The notes: generated by a model not told the origin, from the sequence alone. A DNA stretch of 15,122 nt from Candidatus Bathyarchaeota archaeon (GCA_002726865.1 PBSW01000015.1:41000-56121), one strand, 5' to 3'. Numbered from the stretch's first letter, positions 1-7,437 are shown. Numbers and translations: made by a program.

Positions 1-747
1 GTCTTGATCATCGCGGGCTCCCTCTTCATCGTAAAGCAGTGGGAGAACGCGGCAGTACTTCGCTTAGGAAAGATCATCAAAACTGTAGAGCCGGATCTTA
101 ACTTCAAGATACCTATCATCGACACAATCACCAAGGTCGATATGAGGACCCAGACCGTTGACCTCAAAGGCCAGTCAGCCATCACCGCGGATAACATCTC
201 CTTGAGCGTCGATGCCGTCGTCTTCATGACTATTGAGGACCCCGAGAAGATCATCACCCAGATCGTCAACTATAGGGACGCCGTCTCTAAGTATGCCCAA
301 ACGGCCATACGGAACATCATCGGCCAGTATAACCTTGACGACCTCCTTGAGAGCAGAGAGGAGATCGCGATCAAACTCAAAGATGAGATCGACATACTCT
401 CCAAGGATTGGGGCATCGATATCGCAAGGGCAGGCCTCCAAGACATCAGCCTCCCAAAGGACATGAAGCGAGCCTTCGCTGTCCAGGCCGAAGCGGAGAG
501 GGAAAGCAGAGCCATTCTCATCAAGGCTGAAGCTGAGCTCCAGGCCTCTTCTAAACTCGCTGAGGCCGCCATGAACATGCAAGATCCCAATGCCATGCAG
601 CTAAGAATCCTCTCAACGGTGAACGATGTGAGCAAGGACCAGAGCAACACTATCATCTTGGCCCTTCCCCTGGAGACCCTAAAAGCCGCAGGGGTCCAAG
701 GCGTAGCAAGCCTCTCAGCCATAGGCTCAAAGAAAAACACGAACTAG
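1..747 (+). CDS. Stomatin/prohibitin-family (SPFH, slipin) membrane protein, 5' end missing
   Basis: Frame 1 is open from the first base to a TAG at 745-747, so the N-terminus lies outside the window; the TTG at position 4 is not a credible start. The visible part opens at the end of a hydrophobic segment (IIAGSLFIV), then KQWENAAVLRLGK and a long SPFH domain up to about residue 150. An Ala/Glu-rich helix follows (QAEAERESRAILIKAEAELQ), as in the coiled coil through which stomatins oligomerise. Near the C-terminus a short hydrophobic patch (TIILALPLE) resembles the segment that the NfeD-type protease cleaves in Pyrococcus stomatin. An nfeD gene may lie just upstream, but that is inference. 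The protein should form membrane-associated oligomers that organise membrane microdomains or membrane proteolysis. Family assignment is strong; the specific role is unknown. Confidence 0.9.
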   Translation, partial: VLIIAGSLFIVKQWENAAVLRLGKIIKTVEPDLNFKIPIIDTITKVDMRTQTVDLKGQSAITADNISLSVDAVVFMTIEDPEKIITQIVNYRDAVSKYAQTAIRNIIGQYNLDDLLESREEIAIKLKDEIDILSKDWGIDIARAGLQDISLPKDMKRAFAVQAEAERESRAILIKAEAELQASSKLAEAAMNMQDPNAMQLRILSTVNDVSKDQSNTIILALPLETLKAAGVQGVASLSAIGSKKNTN

Positions 748-862
748 CCAGACCCGGCTAGGAACCTATGTTTCGGTTAATAAGTGAGGCCCCCCAAGGC
801 AGTTTCATCTTCCCCTTCTTGAGGTCACGCGTGCGACAACCCCTAATCTCTCCTCAAGCTTA

Positions 863-870
863 CTTTATAT
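863..870 (+). promoter_or_regulatory. TATA-like box of the DHH phosphoesterase gene
   Basis: CTTTATAT is centred about 31 nt before the ATG at 898. Archaeal TATA boxes sit about 25 nt before the transcription start, so the predicted mRNA starts around 892, only a few bases before the ATG, giving a nearly leaderless transcript. No Shine-Dalgarno motif is present. Confidence 0.55.
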
Positions 871-897
871 GACACCTTCGAACAAGAAGAGTGACAT

Positions 898-1854
898 ATG
901 TTTCATCCAACAGTCATCGTCATCTCCCACGGAGAAGATGCTGACGGTATCACATGCGCAGCCCTAATAAAGCGTATGAAGCAAGCCCGACCTGTCTTGG
1001 TCAACTACGACGAGCTCAAAGACGCCTTGAGGAACATCCAGCCCCCACTAGACGAATTATATTTCTGCGACCTCAACGTCAGGGAGGATCTTCTTGAGGA
1101 GTTTCTTCGAATCGCCAGCTTCAGCCGGGTTACTATTGTAGACCACCATCCTACTGCACCCGGCATCCTAGAACAAATAGAGAATGCCGGGGCAGAGGTG
1201 ATCCACGACACTAGGGACTGCGCCAGCGTCCTCCTCTATAACCGATATAGGGACGAGCTAGGACGGAAAGCGGGGAGGATGGCTGCATTCGCTGCATGGG
1301 CAGACCAGTTCGATGATGGCCCCATCGCCAAAACTCTTCTCCTGGACTACGACCGGCAATCCGTTCAGCATGAGGGACTACTCCTAGCCCACGCCCTACC
1401 CCAAAGGGCCACCAAGGAGTTTAGAGCAAAGGTACTAGATGCGATAAGCCGCCTCGAACCCCCTCACAGGACTCAAGGAGTGCCGGAGGCCGCTATCGAG
1501 CATCTTGAAAAGGTTGCTACCCTCATAAACACCCTTACTGGAAAGGCGAAGCGCCTCCGTGTGCTGGCATACGTGAAAGTTGACGAAGGGTTGTCCTCAG
1601 GCTCCGTCGCAGGGCTCATAACAGACGCCATTGGAACTCAGGTAGGCGTTTGCTATAAGCAGAAGGGCGATCACATAAACATCTCGCTCAGAAGCAGACG
1701 GGAGCTTCCCCATCATTTAGGGGAGATAACAAGACGGATCGCCACTGGACTCGGAGGCTTTGGAGGCGGCCACAAACATGCCAGCGGGGCAAGTATACCC
1801 GGGGAAGCTCTTGAGAAGTTCCTAGAGCAGTTGGATGCGAGACTCAGCCTATAA
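898..1854 (+). CDS. DHH/DHHA1-family phosphoesterase (RecJ/NrnA-like)
   Basis: The 318-residue protein has the full set of DHH motifs: HGEDADG at residues 11-17 (metal ligands H11, D14, D16), FCDLN with D58, DHHP at 82-85, and AWADQFDD with D136. The C-terminal DHHA1 domain ends in the substrate-binding glycine motif GGGHKHASG at 289-297. The family hydrolyses phosphodiester bonds with Mn2+: RecJ and archaeal GAN degrade single-stranded DNA, while NrnA-type enzymes degrade short oligoribonucleotides. The short length and absence of extra OB or CDC45-type domains favour a small oligonucleotide phosphodiesterase, but sequence alone does not settle the substrate. The ATG at 898 follows a TATA box at leaderless spacing. 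The gene converges on the AlaX-like gene, with a 42-nt gap. Confidence 0.9.
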   Translation: MFHPTVIVISHGEDADGITCAALIKRMKQARPVLVNYDELKDALRNIQPPLDELYFCDLNVREDLLEEFLRIASFSRVTIVDHHPTAPGILEQIENAGAEVIHDTRDCASVLLYNRYRDELGRKAGRMAAFAAWADQFDDGPIAKTLLLDYDRQSVQHEGLLLAHALPQRATKEFRAKVLDAISRLEPPHRTQGVPEAAIEHLEKVATLINTLTGKAKRLRVLAYVKVDEGLSSGSVAGLITDAIGTQVGVCYKQKGDHINISLRSRRELPHHLGEITRRIATGLGGFGGGHKHASGASIPGEALEKFLEQLDARLSL

Positions 1855-1896
1855 GAGAATAAGTTAACGTTGTATTCGGTCGGTTGTCTTAGTTCA

Positions 1897-2343
1897 CTAT
1901 TGGATGTTATAAGATAGTTCTAGGAGTTTCTTTGTAATCCTATACCGGGTCTTCATTATTGTGAGGTGGCCTATCTGGGCGGTCCTTGGTGTGTGGTGTT
2001 TGTTGCAAGCATTTACATTCCAATCGGGGATGTGGAGGATGGTCAGCCTGGTGATGGCGGCGGGGATGGGGAATAAATCGTAAATGGCGTCGCCGTGTTG
2101 CTCTTCAGCATCTATTCTCTCCATTTCGACGACATCAACATGGGCATCTTCCAGTATCTTGGAGTTTGCGAGCTCCTCAATGTGGAGGACCTCTTTAGGT
2201 GTTGGTTTCCGGTTAAACTGGAGGGTAAGCCTCCCATGGTTCTCCTTAACGTGCACACCGGCGGTCCACCTGGCACCTAGTACCTTCACAGCAGCACCTT
2301 TGAGGACATGTAAAGCTGTGTGGGTCCTCGTCTCGATAGCCAT
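1897..2343 (-). CDS. alaX: Small alanyl-tRNA editing protein (AlaX-S type, SAD-like domain)
   Basis: The 148-residue protein carries both halves of the zinc site typical of alanyl/threonyl-tRNA synthetase editing domains: HxxxH at H8 and H12, and CxxxH at C113 and H117. Spacing and length match the short free-standing AlaX proteins, which hydrolyse Ser-tRNA(Ala) (and sometimes Gly-tRNA(Ala)) in trans and so prevent serine misincorporation at alanine codons in the cytoplasm. There is no N-terminal aminoacylation-like domain, as expected for the short class. The ATG at 2341-2343 is preceded by GGTGA (2351-2355) with a 7-nt spacer, which supports this start. The divergence from textbook AlaX leaves some doubt about the exact tRNA substrate. 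Confidence 0.82.
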   Translation of the reverse strand: MAIETRTHTALHVLKGAAVKVLGARWTAGVHVKENHGRLTLQFNRKPTPKEVLHIEELANSKILEDAHVDVVEMERIDAEEQHGDAIYDLFPIPAAITRLTILHIPDWNVNACNKHHTPRTAQIGHLTIMKTRYRITKKLLELSYNIQ

Positions 2344-2350
2344 TGTGTAT

Positions 2351-2355
2351 TCACC
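2351..2355 (-). promoter_or_regulatory. Ribosome binding site of the AlaX-like gene
   Basis: On the minus strand GGTGA stands 7 nt before the ATG. The same pentamer with the same spacing precedes the M24 peptidase gene (2725-2729) and elf1 (13266-13270), so it looks like this organism's standard Shine-Dalgarno sequence. Confidence 0.65.
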
Positions 2356-2387
2356 TAATCCTTAGGAGTTCCTCTATATCGCGATAC

Positions 2388-2663
2388 TCAAAGACAGTCT
2401 GAATTGCTCGTGCTATATAATGAAGCTGCTACTATATGCTCGCGTACAATGAGGTTAGGTTCTACTTGGCAGAGCATGCCGCATGGATCAAAGCGATTCC
2501 TCAAGATGGCCCTTAGGGTATTCTCAACTCTAATCTCCTCATTCCCCTTTTTGAGGCCCAATATCACAAACACCAAATATCTCCTGGCCCAATTCCGTTT
2601 AAAACCATGTGGGCCTTCTACAAAATATTGACGCAGCAGATTAGATAGTGTCGAGATTGCCAC
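2388..2663 (-). CDS. Doubtful hypothetical protein upstream of the AlaX-like gene
   Basis: A 91-residue minus-strand ORF starts with GTG and stops 44 nt before the AlaX ATG. Its middle reads like protein, with alternating hydrophobic and charged residues (WARRYLVFVILGLKKGNEE, then ENTLRAILRNRF), and it could be a short alpha/beta or helical domain. I recognise no family. It has no clear ribosome binding site, and a competing plus-strand reading frame covers 2404-2631. It could be a real small gene co-transcribed with alaX, a decayed gene, or chance. The rest of 2344-2736 contains only the AlaX ribosome site, the M24 upstream region and TATA-like stretches (for example around 2411-2420). Confidence 0.35.
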   Translation of the reverse strand: MAISTLSNLLRQYFVEGPHGFKRNWARRYLVFVILGLKKGNEEIRVENTLRAILRNRFDPCGMLCQVEPNLIVREHIVAASLYSTSNSDCL

Positions 2664-2724
2664 ACACTAAAACCTAGCATCCAGAGAAGGCATTAAGTGA
2701 GCGTTAGTATAACAATTGACTATT

Positions 2725-2729
2725 GGTGA
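2725..2729 (+). promoter_or_regulatory. Ribosome binding site that decides the M24 peptidase start
   Basis: GGTGA lies 7 nt before the ATG at 2737. It selects that ATG over the in-frame TTG at 2716, which has no such motif upstream. Confidence 0.65.
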
Positions 2730-2736
2730 AAATGGA

Positions 2737-4050
2737 ATGACGGAAATAGATTTTGCCCTCGGAAGCAGGTACACAGAAAAGTACAATACCCTCTCTCTTA
2801 GGAAGAGGGCTGAGATCCAAAATAATTGGCTTAAGGAGCGCCTCGACAAGGTGCTTCCGGAGATTATGACAAGAGAGGGCTTTGATATGTGGATAGTCAC
2901 ATCCCGCGAATCCAACGAGGACCCCACATATTTTTCATTGACACCAGAGCCTACCCTATACGCAAAAAGGCGCACGATCCTCCTCTTCCACCTAAAGAAC
3001 GGGGAGCTAGAGAGACTTACTGTCTCTAAGTCAGGGTCCCCCGGCTTCTATAAGGCCGTCTGGGACCCCAAGAAAGAGAAACAGCATGTATGCCTCGGCA
3101 GGATTGTCCGAGAACGAGATCCTGAGTCAATCGGAATAAACACATCCCAGATGACCCAGTATAGCGACGGCCTTACTCACAGCGATTACATCTACCTCGA
3201 GAAGGCCCTTGGTAAAGAGTACATGGCTAGAACTAAGGGCGCTTGGAGGCTTACCTGTGGTTGGCTGGAGAGACGGATCCTCCCTGAGGTCATGGCCTAC
3301 GAGAGCCTCGTGGAGATCACCCACGCCATAATCGCAGAAGCCTTCTCAAGCAGAATAATCACCCCCGGGATCACCACAGTTGATGACGTAGCGTGGTGGA
3401 TGCGGCAGAAGATCCGTGACCTTGGCTTCCTCGCCTGGTTCCAACCTAGTATAGACCTGCAGGCCGAGGACGTTGATATGATCCCAATGGGACGCAGCAA
3501 GATAGAGGGAGAGCGGCGGACTATCATGCCGGGTGACCTTATCCACTGCGATGTTGGATTCAGATATCTGGGGCTTCATACTGACGTCCAGCAAAACGCA
3601 TACGTCCTGAAGCCGGGGGAAATCAACGCCCCTGAGGGCCTTAAAAAGGCAATAACCCTTGGCAATAGGCTCCAGGACATCCATGCCGAGTCCATGATTA
3701 CCGGCAGAACAGGAAACGAAATCTTGAAAGCCGCACGGGAGAAAGCGAAGACGGAAGGGATCAAAGCCAGCATCTATACTCATCCTATCGGGTTTCACGG
3801 CCACGCCGCGGGGCCTATTATAGGGCTCTGGGATAACCAGAGGGGCGTCCCAGGGATGGGGGACTACGAGCTTTTCAACGATACATGCTACTCTATTGAA
3901 CTCAACGTACGATGCGGTATTCCTGAGTGGGGAGGAAAACAGATCCGCATGTCTCTTGAGCAGGACGCTGTATTCACCAAGGGAAAACTGAGGTTCTTAG
4001 CAGGGAGACAGAAAAAGCTACATCTCGTGGGGAGTCCTCTTCCTACTTGA
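2737..4050 (+). CDS. M24-family metallopeptidase (Xaa-Pro aminopeptidase/creatinase-like)
   Basis: From the ATG at 2737 the protein has 437 residues; a longer reading from a TTG at 2716 is less likely because GGTGA stands 7 nt before the ATG. The N-terminal half (roughly 1-170) resembles the creatinase/prolidase N-terminal domain. The C-terminal pita-bread domain has all five expected dinuclear metal ligands: D272 (HCDVG), D283 (HTDVQ), H349 (THPIGF), E388 (SIELN) and E408 (SLEQD). A second histidine, H356, is seven residues after the ligand histidine, like the catalytic histidine of Xaa-Pro aminopeptidases. It should cleave N-terminal X-Pro bonds or dipeptides, or possibly act on a non-peptide C-N bond like other members of this fold. 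No signal peptide is seen, so it is probably cytoplasmic. Confidence 0.87.
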   Translation: MTEIDFALGSRYTEKYNTLSLRKRAEIQNNWLKERLDKVLPEIMTREGFDMWIVTSRESNEDPTYFSLTPEPTLYAKRRTILLFHLKNGELERLTVSKSGSPGFYKAVWDPKKEKQHVCLGRIVRERDPESIGINTSQMTQYSDGLTHSDYIYLEKALGKEYMARTKGAWRLTCGWLERRILPEVMAYESLVEITHAIIAEAFSSRIITPGITTVDDVAWWMRQKIRDLGFLAWFQPSIDLQAEDVDMIPMGRSKIEGERRTIMPGDLIHCDVGFRYLGLHTDVQQNAYVLKPGEINAPEGLKKAITLGNRLQDIHAESMITGRTGNEILKAAREKAKTEGIKASIYTHPIGFHGHAAGPIIGLWDNQRGVPGMGDYELFNDTCYSIELNVRCGIPEWGGKQIRMSLEQDAVFTKGKLRFLAGRQKKLHLVGSPLPT

Positions 4051-4329
4051 TCTTCCTAAAAGGGGGTCTAATTCACACGCGCTGAGAGCTTGGAAAATTA
4101 AGGAGTGCAGGCTCGTTTTCCTAAATATCATCTTCTAAGCAGTCCATCACGAGATTGTCCCTTTTGGGATATTAAAAAACTGATTTGAGGCAGATAAGAG
4201 CCTCACGGGGACAACAGGGACCTTCAACCCTCGCCGATTCTCGTGGATCCAGACGGAAAAACGGATTCGTGCGCGGATGCCAACGTTCCCTTGAGGTTTT
4301 ACAATACTTTTTAGGTTCAAAGTTCTCAT
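4051..4329. other. Gap between the M24 gene and the phosphoesterase gene
   Basis: This 279-nt stretch lies between the 3' ends of two convergent genes. It holds a possible 60-codon minus-strand ORF (4147-4329), listed separately, and otherwise no motif I can name. Confidence 0.5.
4147..4329 (-). CDS. Possible small hypothetical ORF abutting the phosphoesterase stop
   Basis: A 60-residue minus-strand ORF has its ATG directly after the phosphoesterase stop codon (TAG then ATG, no gap), an arrangement that allows translational coupling. The product is basic (for example GIRARIRFSV and HENRRGLKV) and has no recognisable domain. The codon run is plausible, but nothing else supports expression, and it may be chance read-through of an intergenic region. 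Confidence 0.25.
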   Translation of the reverse strand: MRTLNLKSIVKPQGNVGIRARIRFSVWIHENRRGLKVPVVPVRLLSASNQFFNIPKGTIS

Positions 4330-5184
4330 CTACTTCATGTAAAAGGGATCTGTAAGCAAGGTCCTAAGAAACGAGATCTTCCCTAGGAACGCTCCGTCCA
4401 GCAGATAGACGTCAAAATCATCAACGTTAACAGCTCCAGACCTGAATAGGGGACCCAGAAGGCCCTTTGGTGTCTCTGCATTGACAGGAATCCCCCCCAT
4501 GAGATCGTTAAACGTAGGCATAATCACTAATTGAGGGGGGCGGATAATTGTACCGAAAGCCGCCTCGAAGGAGGCCAAGGGATTCTCCTTCACTTTTATT
4601 TTCTCAAATCCCATGAGTGCCACCGCGAGGCTCACAGGATCAAGATTGCCTCTCACCCAAGCCCTACGCGTAAACCTCACACCCAAAGGCGTGTTTAACT
4701 GGACTGCAGGATGGTTGTGTCCCATGACAATAAGGTCTGCCGCGAGGAGCGGGGGATAAGGCCAAGCGTGGCCGTGAAGGACTGCGACCTGATACTCATC
4801 TCCAAAGAGGGCGCCCCGGCTGGGATGAATCTCTACCTCTTCGGGGGCGAGGTTCTGGATGTTCGCGTCATGATTGCCCCGAACTAGACTAACCCTATCA
4901 ACCTCACTAAGAAGGGCGTTAAAGAATCGGGGGATTTCCCTCTTCTCCTGAAAGCTAGTGAGAGGGACACCATGCTTTAGATCTCCGAGAATGACGACCC
5001 TATCGGGATTATGCTCCAACACCAGATCCATGAACTCCCTAAGAAAGCGGTTGGTCTGGTAAGGGATGCTGATACCCATCTTCGCGAGCTCATATTCAAT
5101 GCCCAAATGAAAGTCAGTAGCTAAGAGGATCCTCTCTCCAGCCTCAATGAGCATCGCCGGCCAAGGAGTGAGAAGCTTGAACAC
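4330..5184 (-). CDS. SbcD/Mre11-related metallophosphoesterase
   Basis: From a GTG at 5182-5184 the protein has 284 residues, matching the archaeal SbcD-related phosphoesterase family. The calcineurin-like metal motifs appear in order: DFH at 24-26, GDLKH at 67-71, GNHD at 103-106, LHGHAWP at 136-142 and GHNHP at 155-159. The frame continues open to 5457, but the extra N-terminal part is antisense to the SWIM gene and reads as non-protein, so I reject it. GTG is chosen because a TATA-like TTTAAATT (5216-5223) lies about 35 nt upstream; the ATG at 5152-5154 is an alternative. The family is Mn2+-dependent, with substrates in archaea poorly defined (nucleic acids or nucleotides). It is divergent from the SWIM gene and may share its promoter. 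Confidence 0.85.
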   Translation of the reverse strand: MFKLLTPWPAMLIEAGERILLATDFHLGIEYELAKMGISIPYQTNRFLREFMDLVLEHNPDRVVILGDLKHGVPLTSFQEKREIPRFFNALLSEVDRVSLVRGNHDANIQNLAPEEVEIHPSRGALFGDEYQVAVLHGHAWPYPPLLAADLIVMGHNHPAVQLNTPLGVRFTRRAWVRGNLDPVSLAVALMGFEKIKVKENPLASFEAAFGTIIRPPQLVIMPTFNDLMGGIPVNAETPKGLLGPLFRSGAVNVDDFDVYLLDGAFLGKISFLRTLLTDPFYMK

Positions 5185-5215
5185 CTGGATCCCCGCCCAA
5201 TATCCTGCGACGTTC

Positions 5216-5223
5216 AATTTAAA
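5216..5223. promoter_or_regulatory. Palindromic TATA-like element between divergent phosphoesterase and SWIM genes
   Basis: AATTTAAA on the plus strand reads TTTAAATT on the minus strand, so it could serve both directions. Toward the minus strand it predicts transcription from about 5193, 9 nt before the GTG at 5184. Toward the plus strand it predicts a start near 5245, leaving a leader of about 50 nt that contains the ribosome-site-like GGAG of the SWIM gene. Confidence 0.4.
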
Positions 5224-5282
5224 CCCGGTTCCTAACCCTCTTCTGACAAAAAAGTTGTAAAGGGAGGCATCAAGATATCCCT

Positions 5283-5286
5283 GGAG
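5283..5286 (+). promoter_or_regulatory. Possible ribosome binding site of the SWIM gene
   Basis: GGAG ends 7 nt before the in-frame CTG at 5294, the same spacing as GGTGA to ATG in three other genes here. It is the main evidence for a CTG start. Confidence 0.4.
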
Positions 5287-5293
5287 ATTCAAA

Positions 5294-5716
5294 CTGGCAA
5301 TCACTGAGGAGCGACGGGTCCTAGAGCAAATCTGCGATGAGCTAAGAGCCACGCCAACCCTCACTAAGGCCCAATGGGATCGTCTCAGGTCAAGCCTTGC
5401 AGATCGCTTCGATAAGGCTTGGAGGATCGTAGGACAGAAAAGAGTAAAAAAGTACATCTTTGAGCGCTCAGGTCGGGTAGTCTGGATCGTCGTTGGTCGG
5501 GGAAGCGAATATCAAGTGCTCCCCTATTCCGGGTACTGCGACTGTAGCGACTTCTATTTCAGAGTTGTTGATGGGGAGGCTGGACTCTGCTACCACCTCC
5601 TAGCGCAGAGACTCTCAGAAGCCCTCAATGAGTATGAGGAGATCCGGGAAGATGATGAAGTGTATGAGCCTCTCATGGAGGATTGGCGTCGCCTCTCAGC
5701 GGATCAAGCATCGTAA
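5294..5716 (+). CDS. SWIM zinc-finger protein, apparently without a canonical start codon
   Basis: The reading frame is open from 5261 (after TAA at 5258-5260) to TAA at 5714-5716. It contains a SWIM finger with CxC at residues 82 and 84 (GYCDCSDFYF) and CxH at 99 and 101 (GLCYHLL), numbered from CTG 5294. Upstream is a compact conserved-looking domain (KKYIFERSGRVVWIVVGRG, residues 52-70), and the tail is acidic and helical. The only ATG/GTG/TTG before the finger is GTG 5516, which would remove the whole N-terminal domain. A CTG at 5294, 7 nt after GGAG, is the best start and gives 140 residues. SWIM fingers bind DNA or protein partners; in eukaryotes some act with recombinases. A frameshift or sequencing error at the 5' end is the alternative. 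Confidence 0.75.
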   Translation: MAITEERRVLEQICDELRATPTLTKAQWDRLRSSLADRFDKAWRIVGQKRVKKYIFERSGRVVWIVVGRGSEYQVLPYSGYCDCSDFYFRVVDGEAGLCYHLLAQRLSEALNEYEEIREDDEVYEPLMEDWRRLSADQAS

Positions 5717-5724
5717 GTGACAGC

Positions 5725-5732
5725 TTAAATAT
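5725..5732 (+). promoter_or_regulatory. TATA-like box of the 36-residue membrane microprotein
   Basis: TTAAATAT is centred about 30 nt before the ATG at 5759, predicting transcription from about 5754, that is, an almost leaderless mRNA. Confidence 0.5.
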
Positions 5733-5758
5733 GGGTCATGTTGTGATCTCTTCGAAGC

Positions 5759-5869
5759 ATGACGTCCCCTGCCTTCTTCAACTTCCTACAGCAAATGTCC
5801 ATACTCCTGGGCGTGATCACCCTAGGTCTGGGATTCCTCCATCTCTTTATCCAAAAAGATGAAGATTAG
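5759..5869 (+). CDS. 36-residue single-pass membrane microprotein
   Basis: A complete ORF runs from ATG 5759 to TAG 5867-5869. The product has a short polar/aromatic N-terminus (MTSPAFFNFLQQ), one hydrophobic helix at about residues 13-31 (MSILLGVITLGLGFLHLFI), and a charged end, QKDED. This is the architecture of a small integral membrane protein with the charged tail on one face. A TATA-like box at leaderless distance supports expression from its own promoter. It fills the space between the SWIM and RPA genes, with only 48 nt to the RPA start. I recognise no family; it could be a small subunit of a membrane complex. Length makes chance possible, but the promoter and clean hydrophobic helix argue for a real gene. 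Confidence 0.6.
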   Translation: MTSPAFFNFLQQMSILLGVITLGLGFLHLFIQKDED

Positions 5870-5877
5870 CGTAGCAA

Positions 5878-5884
5878 TTTTATT
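5878..5884 (+). promoter_or_regulatory. Possible TATA box of the RPA gene
   Basis: TTTTATT lies about 37 nt before the TTG start at 5918, predicting transcription from about 5907. A weak AGGTG (5908-5912) stands 5 nt before the TTG. Confidence 0.35.
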
Positions 5885-5917
5885 CCTAAATCGCAGAAGG
5901 ATGAGATAGGTGTCGTA

Positions 5918-7429
5918 TTGTCAAGTGTAGAAGAGATCATAAAAAGGATACTGGCCTTGAGGCCCAACCTAACTAGGGAGGCTGTAGAGAGACTTATTGA
6001 TGAGGAGCGAGCAAAGGCTGCAGGGCTCCTCACCGAAGAGGCCGCTACCCACCTTGTAGCCTCAAACCTGGGTCTTGATGGTGCCGGGGAGCGCATCGAG
6101 GCTAAGGTGAAGATAGGTGATCTCACTACTGGGCTCAGTGATGTCTCTATCACAGCAAGGGTGATTTTCATCTCCCTACCCCATACTTTCACCCGAACGG
6201 ATGGAACAGAGGGAAAAGTCCTTAATATGCTCCTAGGGGACTCTACGGGCTCAGTAACTGCTGTTTTCTGGGACAACAAAGCGGACCAGGTCTCCGCGAG
6301 CAAAGTGGCCCCAGGAAAGATTGTCCGAGTTCTCCATGGATACAGCCGCGAAAGGAGAGGAGAAATCCAGATAAACGTAGGAAATCGGGGGCAGATCTAC
6401 ATGGAGCCCTTGGACGCCGTAGAAAACGACTACCCGGACCTAGAGAGCTTCTACAAGACCCCAGGGGAGATATTCAACCCGGGAACGGTGAACCTCATAG
6501 GAGTCATAATGGACAAGTCCCCAGTATCCAAATTCAACAGGCAGGACGGCTCAGAGGGCCGGGTTGCCCGTGTCAGCCTTGAAGAAGGAGAGGGGAGGAT
6601 CAATCTAGTCCTCTGGGACAATAAAGTAGATGAAATAAAAGGGCTGGAGCCCGGCACTAGGATTAGGGTTACCGGAGGGAACGCCAGAGAACGCCAGGAT
6701 AGAAGCCTTGAGGTCCACAGTAATTATGGGACCATCCTAGAGGTCCTAGAGATAGGTACAATGCCTGTGAATCCCGTCCCCAAGTGGACCAAGATCGGGA
6801 ACCTTAGAACGGGGATGAACAACGTCAACACCGTAGGCAGGATCACCAACATCGGTAGTATACGAGAGTTCAACAGACGAGACGGGGGCTCTGGAAGGGT
6901 CATTTCGGTCCTCCTCGAGGATGAAACCGGCAACGTGAGACTCAGTCTCTGGGATGACGACGTTAAGATGGTTGACGACATAAAGCCCAGCACTATCATC
7001 TCTATAGAGAACGGCTACACTCGGCTCAGCCTTGGGGATATAGGGCTAAATATAGGCCAGAGAGGTAAACTCCAGATCAACCCTAAAGATATCAAGATCG
7101 CTGAGTCAAACCTAGATACCAAGATTGTCCCCCTCGGGGAACTAAGGGAGGGCCAGACTAATATTCATGTCCGGGGCACCGTCTTGGAGCCCCCCGAGGT
7201 TAGGGAGGTTGAGACATCTCGGGGCCCTGCCACTGTTGCATCTTTCCGCATTGATGACGGCACCGGAGAGGTCCGAGTCTCATTTTGGAGGGACCTAGTG
7301 GACCAAGTAGAGGGTTTATCCGGGGGGACCCAAGTCCGGATAGAGAACTGCAATATCCGAGAGCCCTTCGACGGGCTTCTGCAGGTTAGCTCCGGGATGT
7401 TTACCCGGATCGTAGTGGAAAAAAAGTAA
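5918..7429 (+). CDS. rpa: Replication protein A, single-stranded DNA-binding protein with four OB folds
   Basis: The 503-residue protein begins with a TTG and a helical N-terminus (VEEIIKRILAL), then four OB-fold units at about 65-165, 185-275, 290-395 and 405-503. The first three share a repeated core: an FNRQDG-type turn (FTRTDGTEG, FNRQDGSEG, FNRRDGGSG), then a strand ending in WDN or WDD (FWDN at 117-120, LWDN at 232-235, LWDD at 344-347). The fourth unit is more diverged (RIDDGTGEVRVSFW). This is the archaeal RPA pattern; the protein coats single-stranded DNA during replication, repair and recombination. No C-terminal zinc finger is present, unlike the RPA large subunits of many euryarchaea and eukaryotes. 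The gene converges on alba. Confidence 0.93.
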   Translation: MSSVEEIIKRILALRPNLTREAVERLIDEERAKAAGLLTEEAATHLVASNLGLDGAGERIEAKVKIGDLTTGLSDVSITARVIFISLPHTFTRTDGTEGKVLNMLLGDSTGSVTAVFWDNKADQVSASKVAPGKIVRVLHGYSRERRGEIQINVGNRGQIYMEPLDAVENDYPDLESFYKTPGEIFNPGTVNLIGVIMDKSPVSKFNRQDGSEGRVARVSLEEGEGRINLVLWDNKVDEIKGLEPGTRIRVTGGNARERQDRSLEVHSNYGTILEVLEIGTMPVNPVPKWTKIGNLRTGMNNVNTVGRITNIGSIREFNRRDGGSGRVISVLLEDETGNVRLSLWDDDVKMVDDIKPSTIISIENGYTRLSLGDIGLNIGQRGKLQINPKDIKIAESNLDTKIVPLGELREGQTNIHVRGTVLEPPEVREVETSRGPATVASFRIDDGTGEVRVSFWRDLVDQVEGLSGGTQVRIENCNIREPFDGLLQVSSGMFTRIVVEKK

Positions 7430-7437
7430 GAAAAAAA
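7419..7437 (-). terminator. T-rich terminator of the Alba gene
   Basis: Read on the minus strand, this site has two runs of seven T separated by a short spacer, 50-70 nt past the Alba stop codon. Archaeal RNA polymerase terminates at such T runs. It overlaps the last codons of the convergent RPA gene. Confidence 0.45.

Noticed and set aside
2404..2631. Plus-strand ORF opposite the doubtful minus-strand gene
   Set aside because: TTG start, Ser/Thr-rich low-information translation and no ribosome site; it looks like a shadow frame.
5185..5457. N-terminal extension of the phosphoesterase
   Set aside because: It is antisense to the SWIM coding region, and the calcineurin-like fold begins about 20 residues after the GTG chosen at 5184.
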